From: Prinia subflava
Lineage: Eukaryota > Chordata > Aves > Passeriformes > Cisticolidae
Reading direction: 5' to 3'
Assembly: GCF_021018805.1 (NCBI RefSeq)
Contig: NC_086250.1
Span: forward strand, 66,971,322 to 67,035,321
Length of the DNA: 64,000 nt
Each line of letters opens with the position of its first letter. The first letter of the stretch is position 1. Of this stretch, positions 1 to 11,700 are shown piece by piece. The notes below the pieces were generated by a model that worked only from the letters and a program-made list of their open reading frames with translations, did no database searches and was not told the DNA's origin. A program made the position numbers and the translations under genes.

Positions 1-4
1 CTTT

Positions 5-24
5 TTGTTGTTGTTGTTGTTGTT
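5..24. repeat. (TTG)n microsatellite
   Basis: About 6.7 uninterrupted TTG units at the very left edge. The array may extend beyond the window. Simple sequence with no other signal. Confidence 0.9.
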
Positions 25-3000
25 CAAAACAAAGCACTAATGGAACAAAAATCTACGAGAAACATTTTTTAGTACTTTGCTGTAACAAGATATTAGTAAC
101 AATAACATTTATTTACTACCTTAAAAAACTTAAGCAGTTTTTATGTTGAATGCTAATGTTTCCTCTAATCATGTGTTTAAAATGGTGTGAGTATTTTGCA
201 CAAACCAAAGTCCTTGAATCAATATTATGAGACTGCTGGCTCTAATGACGTTGTGAGGAAGCACTTCAGCTCTAAATAGACAAAATTACAGACTACAGAA
301 GATACAGTGATGGCAAAAGAAAAAGGAAGAGTTTTGTAATTTCCTGATGTTCCTAGCAGTGTTCCATTTTCTTCTTCCCCACTTTGAAATGTTGGTTTGA
401 AATCAGGAATTAAATAAATTATATGAAGAGATCTATTTTGCCCTCTTGATGAATACAGAAACTTCTTTTGTTACCATGCTTTACCATCCTTATATAAGCA
501 AAGGCTTACTTGTTCAGAGTCCCCTGCTGATGGAATGCCTCTCTTCAACTCTCTTCTGGATCTAATATCACTCACTGTCTTGGAAGAAATAATAAACTAA
601 CCATGTTGCTTACATTGCTTCCAACACAAATGGTTTTGTATTGTGGGAATGTTTTGAGCTGTTTTTCCATCAAAGATGTGCTACTAGACTTCTTTGGTCA
701 GGCAGGGCTTAGGTCAGTTTAGGGAGTTTCTGGTTTTTGGATGTCCCACTTAAATTTGAAGATCTAAATAAAGAATCATTCATGTGAAGTTTTGTGAAAG
801 CTTTGATGCACCGGTAGGAATTAAACCTTAGCTGCAAAGTTCAGAGGCATCTGTTTTCTTAGACATGGATCCTGTTTAGAATATTCCTGTGTGGTTTGTC
901 TCTGTTTAGGGATTACACCTTCCAAACACAGGTTTTAAGATTAGCTTCCTAAACTTCTTCCAAGAAACTGCATACATGCTCACATTGCAAATAAAATGTG
1001 TCTGCTGTGGCTAACCATGAATAAATTTGGGGGAGAGAGGAAGAAATGAGTGCTATCCACTGACATGATGAAATGTAATCTGATTGCAGAGTTACTGAAT
1101 ATTTTAAGACCACACAGACAAATTGAAAAAACCCAGCAGTTTTGTACATGATGGGAGTAAGGAACAAATCCTATTTGAAATCTGCATCACTGACTAAATA
1201 AAACAGGGGTGGCTTAATTGCCAAAGTTTTTGCAAATTGAGTAATATAATAATCTCTTATGAGAGTCAGTTTTAATTTTTAATAATCTTTAATTAAGCAA
1301 GCATTCACAACACGTTTGGTATTTGGGCATTAGCGCAACAGTCTCTGGGTAGTCAGTGTCATTCTTTGATATGCAGGCTGGTGTCAATTGATTTTCCATG
1401 GTCAGTAGCTGTACTTGAGTCTGTTTAAGTTCCATAAAACTTCCCTCATTGCACAAAACCATTCCTGTCTGAGGGAGAAGGATTTGAGTTTTCTGCTCTT
1501 AGGATCAAACAGGGAATAGAGTGTAAATCTATATTATTCTACTTATCTCCATGACATTTCCAATTTCTACAGATGCAATCAAAAGAATTTGTCTCATTGA
1601 TCTTCAAACTCTTTGACAATTTCACACTCTGAGCTGAGTGGTGGGAGCTGTTCAGTCGCCCCATTGCTTTTCATCAATAAAAGTTTTCACCTAGATCAAG
1701 ACAGCACGCTTGCTGCATATGAGCTGTGCATCTTGAAGATTGGTATTGGTTTACTGGTGGAATATTTATCTTCAAACTGAAATGAGTTCTTAGATGAGTC
1801 ATTGCACACATACCCTCTCTTGATATTTTTAGGTGCTAAAGCCACTATTTCAATGAGGCTGGGTTGGGGAAAATTGTCCATAATGTTTCGGGTGTACAAT
1901 TAAAGTGCCATCTGCCTCTGTGATGCAGCAGATGTATAATTGATATTCACTGCTGATTTGCCTCTTGATTTTCTGCAGACATTGAATGCTGTAATTGTTT
2001 ATACAGTATGATCCTGAATACCCATGTGAGAATTTTCCTCCTCACGTGTTCCTAACAGAAATATCACTACCATCCTCAATACTCATGAGATGGATTCATT
2101 AAAAGATAATGTGCAGATAGCTGAGCTAAAATCTTACAGAAATCTAGTGAGTAAGTAAAAAACAAGTTTTCAAAAGGAGTGGCTTATTCCCATAGGATCA
2201 TGTTTTAATATAGGAGAGCTTGTTGAGAAAATGTAAAATGCTGATGCAAAATCCGGTTTTCTTTGTACACTGATTCCAATGCAGATTGTAGCTAGGAATA
2301 AAAAAAGAGAGTTGTTTTATTTTTCCTTCCTTTTTTGCAGAGATAGAAACCTTCTTCAGGGGAAAAATTTTATGTAGAGTAAAACCAAAAGGTCAACTGT
2401 AACATCAAAAGAACTATTTTCTCTAGGGCAAAGACTACTTAATAAAAAACAGAGATAGAAACCACAGCAGTGAAATCTGAGCAGACATGAAAACAGAGGT
2501 ATGCTACATTTTCTTCTTTTTTTGATGCACTGTATTTCCAGTTCAAAATTCAATCATTAAAATCTTGATCAATCAGCAGGTGTTAATTTTACCCTATGAC
2601 TGGTTTCTAAGGTGCTTCTTTGGAGAATAATCTAGACCTGAATCTGCTCACACTGAAATAAAAGCAAAATGTGACCAGTCACCTCAGTGGCAGGAGGTTA
2701 GTGGCTCTATTTTATATTGCTGCCCTTCTTTTTGACAACAATGGCTTTTAAGCACATTAGTTAAAGTCACTATGAAGTGGCAATGATTGTCAAGGGCTTT
2801 GCATTCGGCCTCAAAGGAAAGAAAAATTGGTGATATAGAACCTGAATCTGGCGTTGCTGCAAATGACATTTTGAGTGATCTGTTCTTAACCCCGTGCTTG
2901 GCTCCCAGGAACAGTCAGCTCTCTGGGCACCCAGAGAAACCAAGGCTCATTTTGGTGCAACTTGTTCCTTTTTTGTGAGGCCTTGGCTGTACTCAGTGTA

Positions 3001-6000
3001 ATCCAGAAGGATCCCTTGAGTTTTCCCAAGGCTGAACACTTGCTCTGATGTTTCAGGGTCTCTAATGGTAGCAGTGTTACCCTAGATAAAGGACATCATG
3101 CTGATGGTTACAGCGTGTCACTCCTGTGGCAGCCTGAGCAAAGGACCCAGCCAGGGGCTGAGGGTGCAGCAGAAGGGAAGCACAGGGGATGCAGAGGATG
3201 GTTTGGGGAGGGGAGATGGAGTCAAATCCAAGCAAAAGAGGTGCAGTGCACTGCAGATAATTCTAGTTCTGTTCGTTTTCTTTCACGTCTCTGTGGCTGT
3301 CTGCAGGAATCCACCAAGTTAAAGAGAACCAGAGAGACAATGCAGGAGAATCTGACTATGTTAATGCTGTTGAACATTTGCAGGAGGGAGAGGAGCTGCT
3401 TTTCTCCATGAGTCACTTACCCACAGCCTTGATGGGTGCTCTGGGATAAACACAAACAGAAAATCAAGCTACAGCACAATATACGGGTAATTTTACCCAT
3501 GTTCCTTCTTGTTGAGGTCTAACTGCACTCTTCATCATGGAGAGATGACAAGATGTGAAGGGAAGACATTTCAGACTGTTGCTCTTGTGTCCTTGAGGAC
3601 TTTATTTTATTTTAAAGTTTTGTTTCCAGTATCTTTCTCTTATTCATGTAACAAGCTTTTGGCTATGTTTATTGCATAAAGATTCATCTTCAGGTTTGGT
3701 TTATACTTAGAAGTTCACTCCTGAAGAGGAGGTTGCAGGCTCACAGCAGATGTGGGGCAGTGCTTGGGTTAAACACACAAGAAATTAGGAGACACTATGA
3801 TGGAGAAGGGTATGCAGAGTGGACTGGACTGTGATTAAACAGAGCTGAAACTTGCAGAGATACAGAGGCAGCATGAAACTGAGATCTCTGATCTTGTGAA
3901 CAGTGGGCTGAGCACCTCCCTGTGCTAACTCAGCAATACCACTGTCTCACTGCTACCGTCTTGGATGAAGTGTGGCTTGTTCTCTTAATTGCACTGTACT
4001 GCACATAAATAAGTCAGCCATAGAGAAATTGGTTTTGCATATTAGTCACAGGCTGGATGAAGTGCTCAGTTCCTGTTAACACAAAGTGTCAACAAAATGA
4101 GTATCCCATCATAATTTAATTCACATGCTTCAAAATGAAACTCTAAAGAAAAAATTAGGTTTTTATTCAAATCAAAGCATCAAAATTAACCTACAAGCTA
4201 ATTACCAAGTTTGCCATTCCTAAAAATTATTTGAATATACAGAATTGCTTTCTTTTCAGTAGCATGAAGGACTAAGAGACTATAGCAGGGGAGGAGAGAG
4301 CTGCAGTGCCCATTTGGGAGTGGGAATTCAGGGGAATACTGGTTGCAGCTCCTGCAGCACATTTGTGTTTGTACAGGACAGGTGGTAGGAAAAGAGGAGA
4401 GCTCATCCCTGGAGCAGGGGTGTAGAACACAGGACTCCTGTCACCAAGCTGGGTGCTTCCCAAACCAGGAGATTTAGGGAAAGCCTCATGGATCCTTCCT
4501 TTCCTTTCCCTGTGGTCTTGGCAGGAGAGCAGGATGTGCTCTGGGAGACCTCGATATTGGGCCCTCCTGGGAGCTCACCTCCCTACAGGCTTAGGAGAGC
4601 CAATGATGGTGATTTCTGTCTTTGGGGGCAAAATCTCCCACAAAGCAGTGTGTGTGGGGATGTTTGGCAGGTTAATGGCACCCTACCAGCTCTCCAAAGA
4701 GCAGCTGCCCATCAGCAGCTCTGGTGACACCTCATTCCTCCGAAGACATCACATGCAAGTGACAACACACATTCATCAGAAGCCTTTAAAGATTTTTTTG
4801 GCCCTCTGCAGCACTGCTGGGTTTATTTTGTGTGCTCACCAACTGCAGCTTGTGATTCCCATTGGATTTCCAAAAATATGTGAGCCACCCTAGGGGACTA
4901 GTGCCTCATTCCCCCAGGCAGTGGGCTGGAAGGACCTCCCTGTGGGAAGAAACAAGTTTTCTCTCCTCCAAACCTCTTCTGCTATAGTTCAATTCAATTC
5001 TGGTCCTGTCAGTCTAAATAAGAAGGCAGCTTCCCCTCAGAGAAGTGTTCAAAGCTTCACATAAAGTGTCTTAATTTTTGTCATGTGGAGCTGTGCGTGG
5101 CAGATATGAGCCACAGAGTGTACAAAGGCACCACATCGTGAGACACCACAGCGAGGGCTCCCAGAGCACAACATCTGGTGGGGGAGTCTGCAGTGATTAG
5201 AAAAAGGATTGTCTGATTGCCAGAATCAAATTATCTGAAGGTGTCCTGCTGGTAAGCATCAAGTACAAGCTGTACCGAGTTCTAAATTGGTGAGTACAAG
5301 AGGGGTACTATTAGATCTTTAAATCCCTCTTTAGGTTAAGTTGGGTTTTGTCAATATTCTCATCTAAAACCTAATGCAGCATGTCTCAAGACACAGGCCA
5401 CAGCTGAAAGACATTTTATTTTCACTTCTACACATTAACATTCTGTTCCCCAGTTTTGGGGGAGGTTTCCCATCAGTGTTTTTCCTTTAGGAGTTTGAAG
5501 GGCTTTGGTGAGAAGTAGAAATCGATGGCTCACTTGTCCCAGCTGGTCCCTGTCTTTCTTAAAAATAATCTCTTCTAGTTGTGGGGGAGAAAATCCTTCA
5601 CAGGACAGAAGTTAAGATAACTATATCTGAAAATTAAGCTTGCAGGGAATTGGAACAGGATTCTGTGGGATGATCTTTGCCATCCAAGGGATCAGGCCAG
5701 TTAGGTGTTACCTTCATCCCAGCTGAGATGCAGTCTCTGGCCGTGTGGATGCTCCCCTTCTGCTCTCAATGCTCTCCTTTGGCAGTCTGTGTGAATTGAT
5801 TTTCCTTGGCTTTGCAGCAGATGGAATTTAACTCCTGGGTGTCAGCTGAAGAAGGTAACCTCAGCTGCTTCAAATAAACAGTTAAGGTGGTCTTATCACT
5901 CCCCATTGTGCTATCAGTGCAACTATCAGAAAAACCCAGAAATGCCATATTTTGACGGTATTCCTAAGTTTTTAGCACAGGATGAGGTATCACTGACAGT

Positions 6001-6759
6001 GGTAGGTGGATTTACTCCTCCTGCTAGGAATTCACTGCTATCTCCCTTCCACATCCAATAATCAGCTGGGATAATCTAAACCTTATTCCCTCATCCACAA
6101 TTATGCACCTCTGTATTCCCTCCTGCTGCTGTGTTTGCACACCTGTGGCACCTGGCTTTTGTTAGAGGCAGGAACTTAATTCTAATAAACTTTACAAACG
6201 TAGTAAAAAAAAATATTGTTTCCTTTTCATCCATGAGTCCAAATCTTTTAGATCACTGTAAATTGGACATTTGTCTCCCTTGGCTGGTAAGGGTGACTGC
6301 TCCATTGCAGGTTTTCCTCTAGGGAAATTTATGGGAAGATTTAAATACGAAGTGAATGGTCCGCTTTAAAGTTGCATATGTTAAAGGAATGTGACTTATG
6401 AACCCTGTTAGCAGTAATGGCTGCATGAGAATATCAAACACTTAGTCAAATCAAGATCTTGCTGTGATGCATCTCACACTAGAAGGGTTGCTATAAATTT
6501 TTGAACTGTGCCAAACATTTTTATGTACCTTGGGTATGCAGGCTATGTTTGATGCTTATAGAAGTGGATCCTGTTTTGCTTTTGTTGCTGGCTACTGGAG
6601 GAACATGTGCATGTGTTTGTGTAGGTGAACAGAGTTAAAACTCGTCTGGTTTGCAGTCTCAACAACAGAGAATGCTGCTGCCTGCAGTAAAAACAGGAGA
6701 TAATATTAAACTGCAAATAAACCATCAACATTGTGTAGGGAAGAGACCAGTATTATTTT
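25..6759. other. Unique non-coding DNA, AT-rich
   Basis: No exon, RNA gene or clear mobile element was recognised here. Open frames are short (the longest, about 146 codons at 4453-4893, begins with GTG) and have no known domain. A T-rich tract ending in TTTTTTGCAG near 2311-2340 looks like a splice acceptor but is not followed by a recognisable exon. A weak MIR-like resemblance on the minus strand near 4410-4440 is too short to call. Confidence 0.6.
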
Positions 6760-6791
6760 CATAATTTCCAGTGGCCACACTGGAAATTATG
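6760..6791. repeat. Perfect 14-bp inverted repeat (hairpin/cruciform)
   Basis: The left arm CATAATTTCCAGTG (6760-6773) and right arm CACTGGAAATTATG (6778-6791) are exact reverse complements separated by the 4-nt loop GCCA. Pairing stops at the next base on each side. The centre also contains the self-complementary octamer GTGGCCAC (6771-6778), so two alternative foldings exist. No transposon ends were recognised around it. It may be a replication template-switch product, a regulatory palindrome or a small RNA hairpin; the sequence alone does not decide. Confidence 0.85.
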
Positions 6792-7045
6792 TGACACTTT
6801 CTGGATAGAAGAGATTCAGTGAAGAGTAGTGACGTACTTGAAGACTGCCTGTATGAAATATTTATATAAAACTTTGCTTCATGCAGGGAATATTTGAACA
6901 ATTAAAAATCCGTTCACTGTTGCTTCCTGGCCTTGGGCTAAGCTGAGGGGCTGGCTTGAGGATGGTGGAGGTTGTAGCCTGCCAGCTGAATGGTACCTGT
7001 GGGATCATGCTGGAACAGATGGGAAGACCAGCAAGCCTAGAGGAC

Positions 7046-7175
7046 TGTCATGCTTTAACCCCAGCCAACAACTCAACCCCACACTTCTTCCCAGTGGGAC
7101 TGGGGGAGAATTGGAAGGGTAAAAGTGAGAAAACCCATTTGTTAAGAACAATTTATGATTGAAATAAATCAAATC
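7046..7175 (+). mobile_element. Truncated avian ERV LTR (5' part), probably ERVL-type
   Basis: The segment opens TGTCATGCTTTAACCCCAGC, the characteristic 5' end of a very common avian LTR family. It continues with the family's GTGGGACTGGGGGAGAAT and GGAAGGGTAAAAGTGAGAAA stretches and an AATAAAT-containing A/T-rich tail. Similarity fades near 7175, so the 3' part of the LTR (promoter to U5) is missing and the copy cannot be a functional LTR. A CR1 fragment starts about 20 bp further on. The family assignment is from memory of avian LTR consensus sequences; the ERVL class is less certain than the LTR call. Confidence 0.7.
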
Positions 7176-7194
7176 AGGTCATAAATTTTAGAAT

Positions 7195-7270
7195 CTACAA
7201 GAGACTTGGTGAGGAACTACTTACAAGGGCATATACTCATAGAACAAGAGGCAATGGCTTTAAAAGGGCA
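7195..7270 (+). mobile_element. CR1 LINE fragment (internal part of 3' region)
   Basis: The stretch around CTTACAAGGGCATATACTCA, then ACAAGAGGCAATGGCTTTAAA, matches the well-known CR1 block upstream of the 3' end in sense orientation, with scattered substitutions. Both ends are truncated: neither the reverse-transcriptase region nor the 3' terminal ATTCTATG-type repeat is present. It lies almost directly behind the LTR fragment, which suggests a nested or rearranged insertion. Confidence 0.55.
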
Positions 7271-8264
7271 AAATTTTGCCTCTGCAGATTCCTGTGGCTC
7301 CTGGTTCTTTTGTGGGTTTATTGTCTTTGAAGAAAAGTCTTTGTTTTAATGTCATAATAATTGCTTGACTGCAGCAGAGATTTTTAGGGCTTCTGCTAAT
7401 TGTGGGAGCACTAGAGTGTCCCGAGGGCTCAGCCTGTTCCTCAGCACCTTTCTGAGCTGGGGCACAAGCCTGCAGGTTTGTTTGGATGTTGTCTCAAAAT
7501 TCCTCTCTTAATGATGAGGCCATTTCACAACACACCAGGGGTATGGATACATATTGTGGCTAGATCTTAAGGAGGTTTTAAAACAAATTCTCCAACACTA
7601 TATTAAAAAATACAGAGGGGAAGCAGGGGGCTGTGATTGCACCTTTTTGTTCTTTTCTTCCAGCAGGGCTAAAGTGTTTGGTTTCTTTCAGGTTGCCCAC
7701 TTGAATCCCGCTGAATCAGGACAGAAAATTACTGAACGCATGAGAGGAGTGCAGTAATCATTTGGGGTCAGTGAGCTATAGATTGCAATATTTGGCAGAG
7801 TTACTGAGCTTGCCTGCGAGCCACAGCCGTATCCCCGCTGCACCTGCCGGGGGAGCAGGGAGAGGCTGCTCTGGATTTCTCTCCCTTGGCCTTCTCCTCT
7901 GTGCTCTCTGGGTCATCAGCCCTTCCCACCTGCTGAAGCCTTTCAGCCCTGCATTAATGATTAGTTTTAATCAAAGGGATCAGAGTTATTTTTCTCAGTT
8001 GTCAGTTTGGTTCGTATCAGGCTGCCGATTATTGCAGCTCACTGAGGTGATGGAGATAACCATCCAGATTGTGAAGTTTAGACACAGCAAACCTGACTAG
8101 CCAAGGTAACCAGCTTTATCTGATATGGTGCCTGATTTTTTTTGGCTCTATCTCTGCATTCTTTGAGGTATTTTACTTTGGCTTCCCCAAGGCAATAATA
8201 CCAATAATTCAATGACAGCTCCTCAATCTTACTCCTTGCTTTTTAAGCTGCTGGATACTAGACT
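7271..8264. other. Unique non-coding DNA
   Basis: No recognisable gene or repeat. A pyrimidine-rich run ending in TTCTTCCAGCAG near 7645-7666 resembles a splice acceptor but no convincing exon follows. The 7762-8100 frame (112 codons, GTG start) has no known motif. Confidence 0.55.
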
Positions 8265-8350
8265 TGAATTTTGAGGACCTGTGTTCAATTACTGGCCTGT
8301 GTTTTCTGTATGCCCTTGGGCAGTCTTCTTTGCTTCTCAGAGTAGTCACT
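8265..8350 (+). mobile_element. MIR-like SINE relic (low similarity)
   Basis: The order of blocks GACCTGTGTTCAATTACTGG, then TGCCCTTGGGCAGTC, then CTTCTCAGAG follows the core and adjoining part of amniote MIR-type SINEs (gap-free landmarks: accurate-tRNA-derived body, CCTTGGGCAAG-like core, then CTCTGAG). The copy is highly diverged, with no visible target duplications. The call rests on motif order and could be wrong. Confidence 0.4.
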
Positions 8351-8743
8351 GTTTCGTGAAAGGGCTCAATGTCCTTTTTGCAGGACCACTTTGCATCTCC
8401 AGTGTGCCAGGTGTTTTGGCAGACTACTGAGACAGAGGAGAAATAAAGGTAACTGACCCATGCACAAAGATGAACATAAAGCCAAAAAAGGGAGATCCTG
8501 CTGGACTGGATTCAAATTCTGCCACCTTACCCAGGAAGACTTGTGTGAGCAGAGGTTCATTCCATGATGAGCGAGCCCCAGGCTGCAGCTTACTGTGGAA
8601 GATGGGACTCCTGGCTCCCTAAAACCATTAATTAGTTGGAATTGAGGCTCTCACTGTTGCTGCCATGACTCAGTCTGTAACAGCAGTGGGAACTTTCAAA
8701 GTCAACTTTATGACCACACTCTGCCAGCCTGCTTATTAATGAT

Positions 8744-8774
8744 ATGCAAATTATAGAAGTTCAAACATTTGCAT
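8744..8774. promoter_or_regulatory. Inverted pair of POU octamer motifs
   Basis: ATGCAAAT (8744-8751) and its exact reverse complement ATTTGCAT (8767-8774) are separated by 15 bp. ATTA/TTAAT homeodomain-type cores flank them (8733-8740 and 8773-8777). The octamer is the established binding site of POU-domain factors. The arrangement suggests an enhancer element, but AT-rich DNA yields such motifs by chance and binding is not shown. Confidence 0.25.
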
Positions 8775-11700
8775 TTAATGCTCATAGCTGTTTCTTTGAT
8801 TGCTAATGATGTTGATTCATGAAGAAAAAGCTTTCTAAAATAAAGAGACCATTTCATGTACCACACCAAAAGCAAATGAAAGAATGTGGCACACTGCATT
8901 TTTTTGGTCACGTTAAGCCCTGTCCAAACACCTCAGGACTCATAAATTAGGTGGAAATGGTGTGTGATTTACCAGCTAATGAGATAGACTTTAATTTTTA
9001 AACAGAATTATAACTTAGAGTAAACAATAAACATGCACATTTAGTCATGAACTCCTGTCCTGAATTTTACTGCACGGTTGTCACAGATTTTTATTATTTA
9101 TTCATGTTACAAGATCAGCACAGCCATTGCCCACCTCCAGAAACTTCATTCCTGGAGCAAGTTTTCCACCTATAAATTTACAGTGTGAATTACCTTTGTT
9201 ACTTATCCTTGCAGCCAGACACTCTATGAGCATGAAAGACAAGATGCCAAGCCCCTGACATAGAAAAAGTTCCTCAGAATTTGTCACAAGGGGGGAAAAA
9301 AAACCAAAATACTTTTTTTCCCTTCAGTTGCTTTTTCAGGCAGTGAAACATCACTTGACTCTGTGTAGGGAAGTTGTTCATAGGGCTGAATTTGTCTGGT
9401 CTGGTCATCTTCTTTCCAGTGAAAGCCATAAAAGGAAAATTGCTATGTCTAGGGCACAAAACCTTTTTGGAGAAAGTAACTAAAACTGGACAGATTTTAA
9501 GGCTTTGAAGTATCCACTTCCCTTTCATTCACCATAAAGTGAACCTAGGGATCTGGGTTAAAGCCAAAAGACATGGATGTAACCTTGGCAATGTCTTTGT
9601 TCAGTTCCTGATCTCTTCCTGACAGGTTTGTGTAGAGGTATGATCCTACAGGAACAAAAACTGCACTTGCAGCACTGTCTCAGTTCTAGCATTTCTTCCT
9701 GGAGTACCAGGCTCAGCATCACTACAGCAATGCAGTTTGGCCTTATGAATAATTTAGGCAATTGAGTGTCTGACTGGTAGCTCTGGAATTTACTGGTCAT
9801 AAAGATGTCATCTACCCAAAATGTGTCCTCAGGCTTCATCATGTCTCTGGTTTACAAGGGACCTGGCTAGTCTGCTGTGTGGGTACATGCATACAAAGAT
9901 GATGACTCAAGGAATAATCAGAAAGAGAAAGAATTTCATTGATATAAAGAATGTGAATTTTAAAAAGTAGAGAAAAAGCTCAACAAGACTCATCAGCACA
10001 TCTTGATAATTCAGTTAGGTCCAGCCTATTTGAAGCTTATATTGTCAGACAAACAGAGGAAAGGTTTATCCCCAGATAGTCTTCTTTAGAACCTCTACAA
10101 ACAATATTCTACAGCTGAAATAAAAAGATGACACTTGGGACTTTAAGTACTGATGCTATTACTTGAGAAATGCAACTACATCAGTTTTGTGCTATGTACA
10201 ATACAGAATTTTGCTTGGAAATTTAGAGACGTTTTGCACTTCATAATGTTGCCTTTGTCTCTTATGACACTTTCAATCTCTTTGTAACACTATATTTTGC
10301 TGTGAAAAGGCTAAAAAACTGCAACAATAAATATTAATAAATGAAAACTGGATTGGGAAAGTTGTCATGGCAGACAGCCAAGTTACAAAAGATTGTCTGC
10401 TTTGACTTTTACACAATGATACTGAGAAAGGTACTGTATAAACTATTTTCTGGCTAAAATTAAATAGTAATCAGGGTGTCTGCAGGTAGAAAACAACATC
10501 AGGATTGACATGATTCTTGGGGCCTTTTTTTTTTTTAATCTATCTTGGTAAATATAAATCAGAGAAACAATACCAGCAGTGCAAACAAGGAATGCAGAAT
10601 TACATTTCTTCAGTGATTTTAAGCAGGACTTATATAGGAACTGAAAGGAGCTGGGATTCATAGGCAACCTTAGTAAGATGCATATTCTAGCGACAGCCAG
10701 CAAGATGCTCCATTTTGCCATAGGAAAGGTGCTGGTTTTCTTTAGTAGATGAAAAGGTTTACCCTGTTTTGGAGGAATTGACTTGCTGAGATGTGAATGA
10801 CTTCACCCTTGTGTTCCTCCTGAGACATCCTTGGAAGAAGGGCCTGGTTTCGATTTATTTGCATGTGCCTGTGACTCTCGATGTGCATGGTCAGGTGAGC
10901 TGCCAGCCTACTGCAGATGCACCTGGTGTGCAGCAGCTGCAATGTATGGATTTGCACAGTTCTGTAAGAAAAATGTCTCAGACCACCTGGATGCACCTCT
11001 GGTTTGCATTAGATTTAATGTTATTTAAATAGAGTGTAAACAATTGGATGGAAAAAAAATACTGCATGTTGGGCCAGCCTCAAAGCAGATCTGCCTCTGT
11101 AGAATACAAAAATTTAAAGAAAGTGGGAAGATCAGTTGTCAGAGATCCCTTTAAGTCACCTAGACTGGGACCCATGTCTTCTAAGGGGCAGCTCACAGTT
11201 CAGACACTCCATTAGGATACCTGTATGTGCAGCACAGCTTTATGTTGCAAACATAAAGCAGTGGGGGTTTGTTTAAACAGTGGAGATGAGAGGTGCTCCA
11301 AGCAGGAGGCAAATTCTGTAGGCAGAACTGAACCCCACTGATGGTATGATTAATGTGCAGTGAGTGAGAGTCAGCAGCCTGGTCACAGGCATCCAGACCC
11401 ACTTGGGATGCCTTAAGATATCCAAGGTATCCATTCATTTTTGTCAGGTTGTTGTGACCCAGGGCCAGAAGGCCACCTCTGCATCTCTGGAGAAGCAGCT
11501 AAAGTACCAAAGGGCAGCTCATCCCTGTGTGTGTGCACATGGGCTGTGTTCAGAGAGTCACTGTCTGGTAAAAGGGGAGTTTAAAAACATCAGACTTTCT
11601 CTTAACCATAAACCCACAAGCTTTGAGAGCCTCTTACAAGGTGTGAGCTGGGTGTAATTTGCATTTGCCCAAGCACTGGTGGTTCTGTAGGTGCATTTCT

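Noticed and set aside
2311..2340. Strong-looking splice acceptor (T-rich tract ending TTTTTTGCAG)
   Set aside because: No recognisable exon follows in any frame; T-rich tracts ending in AG are common in this AT-rich DNA.
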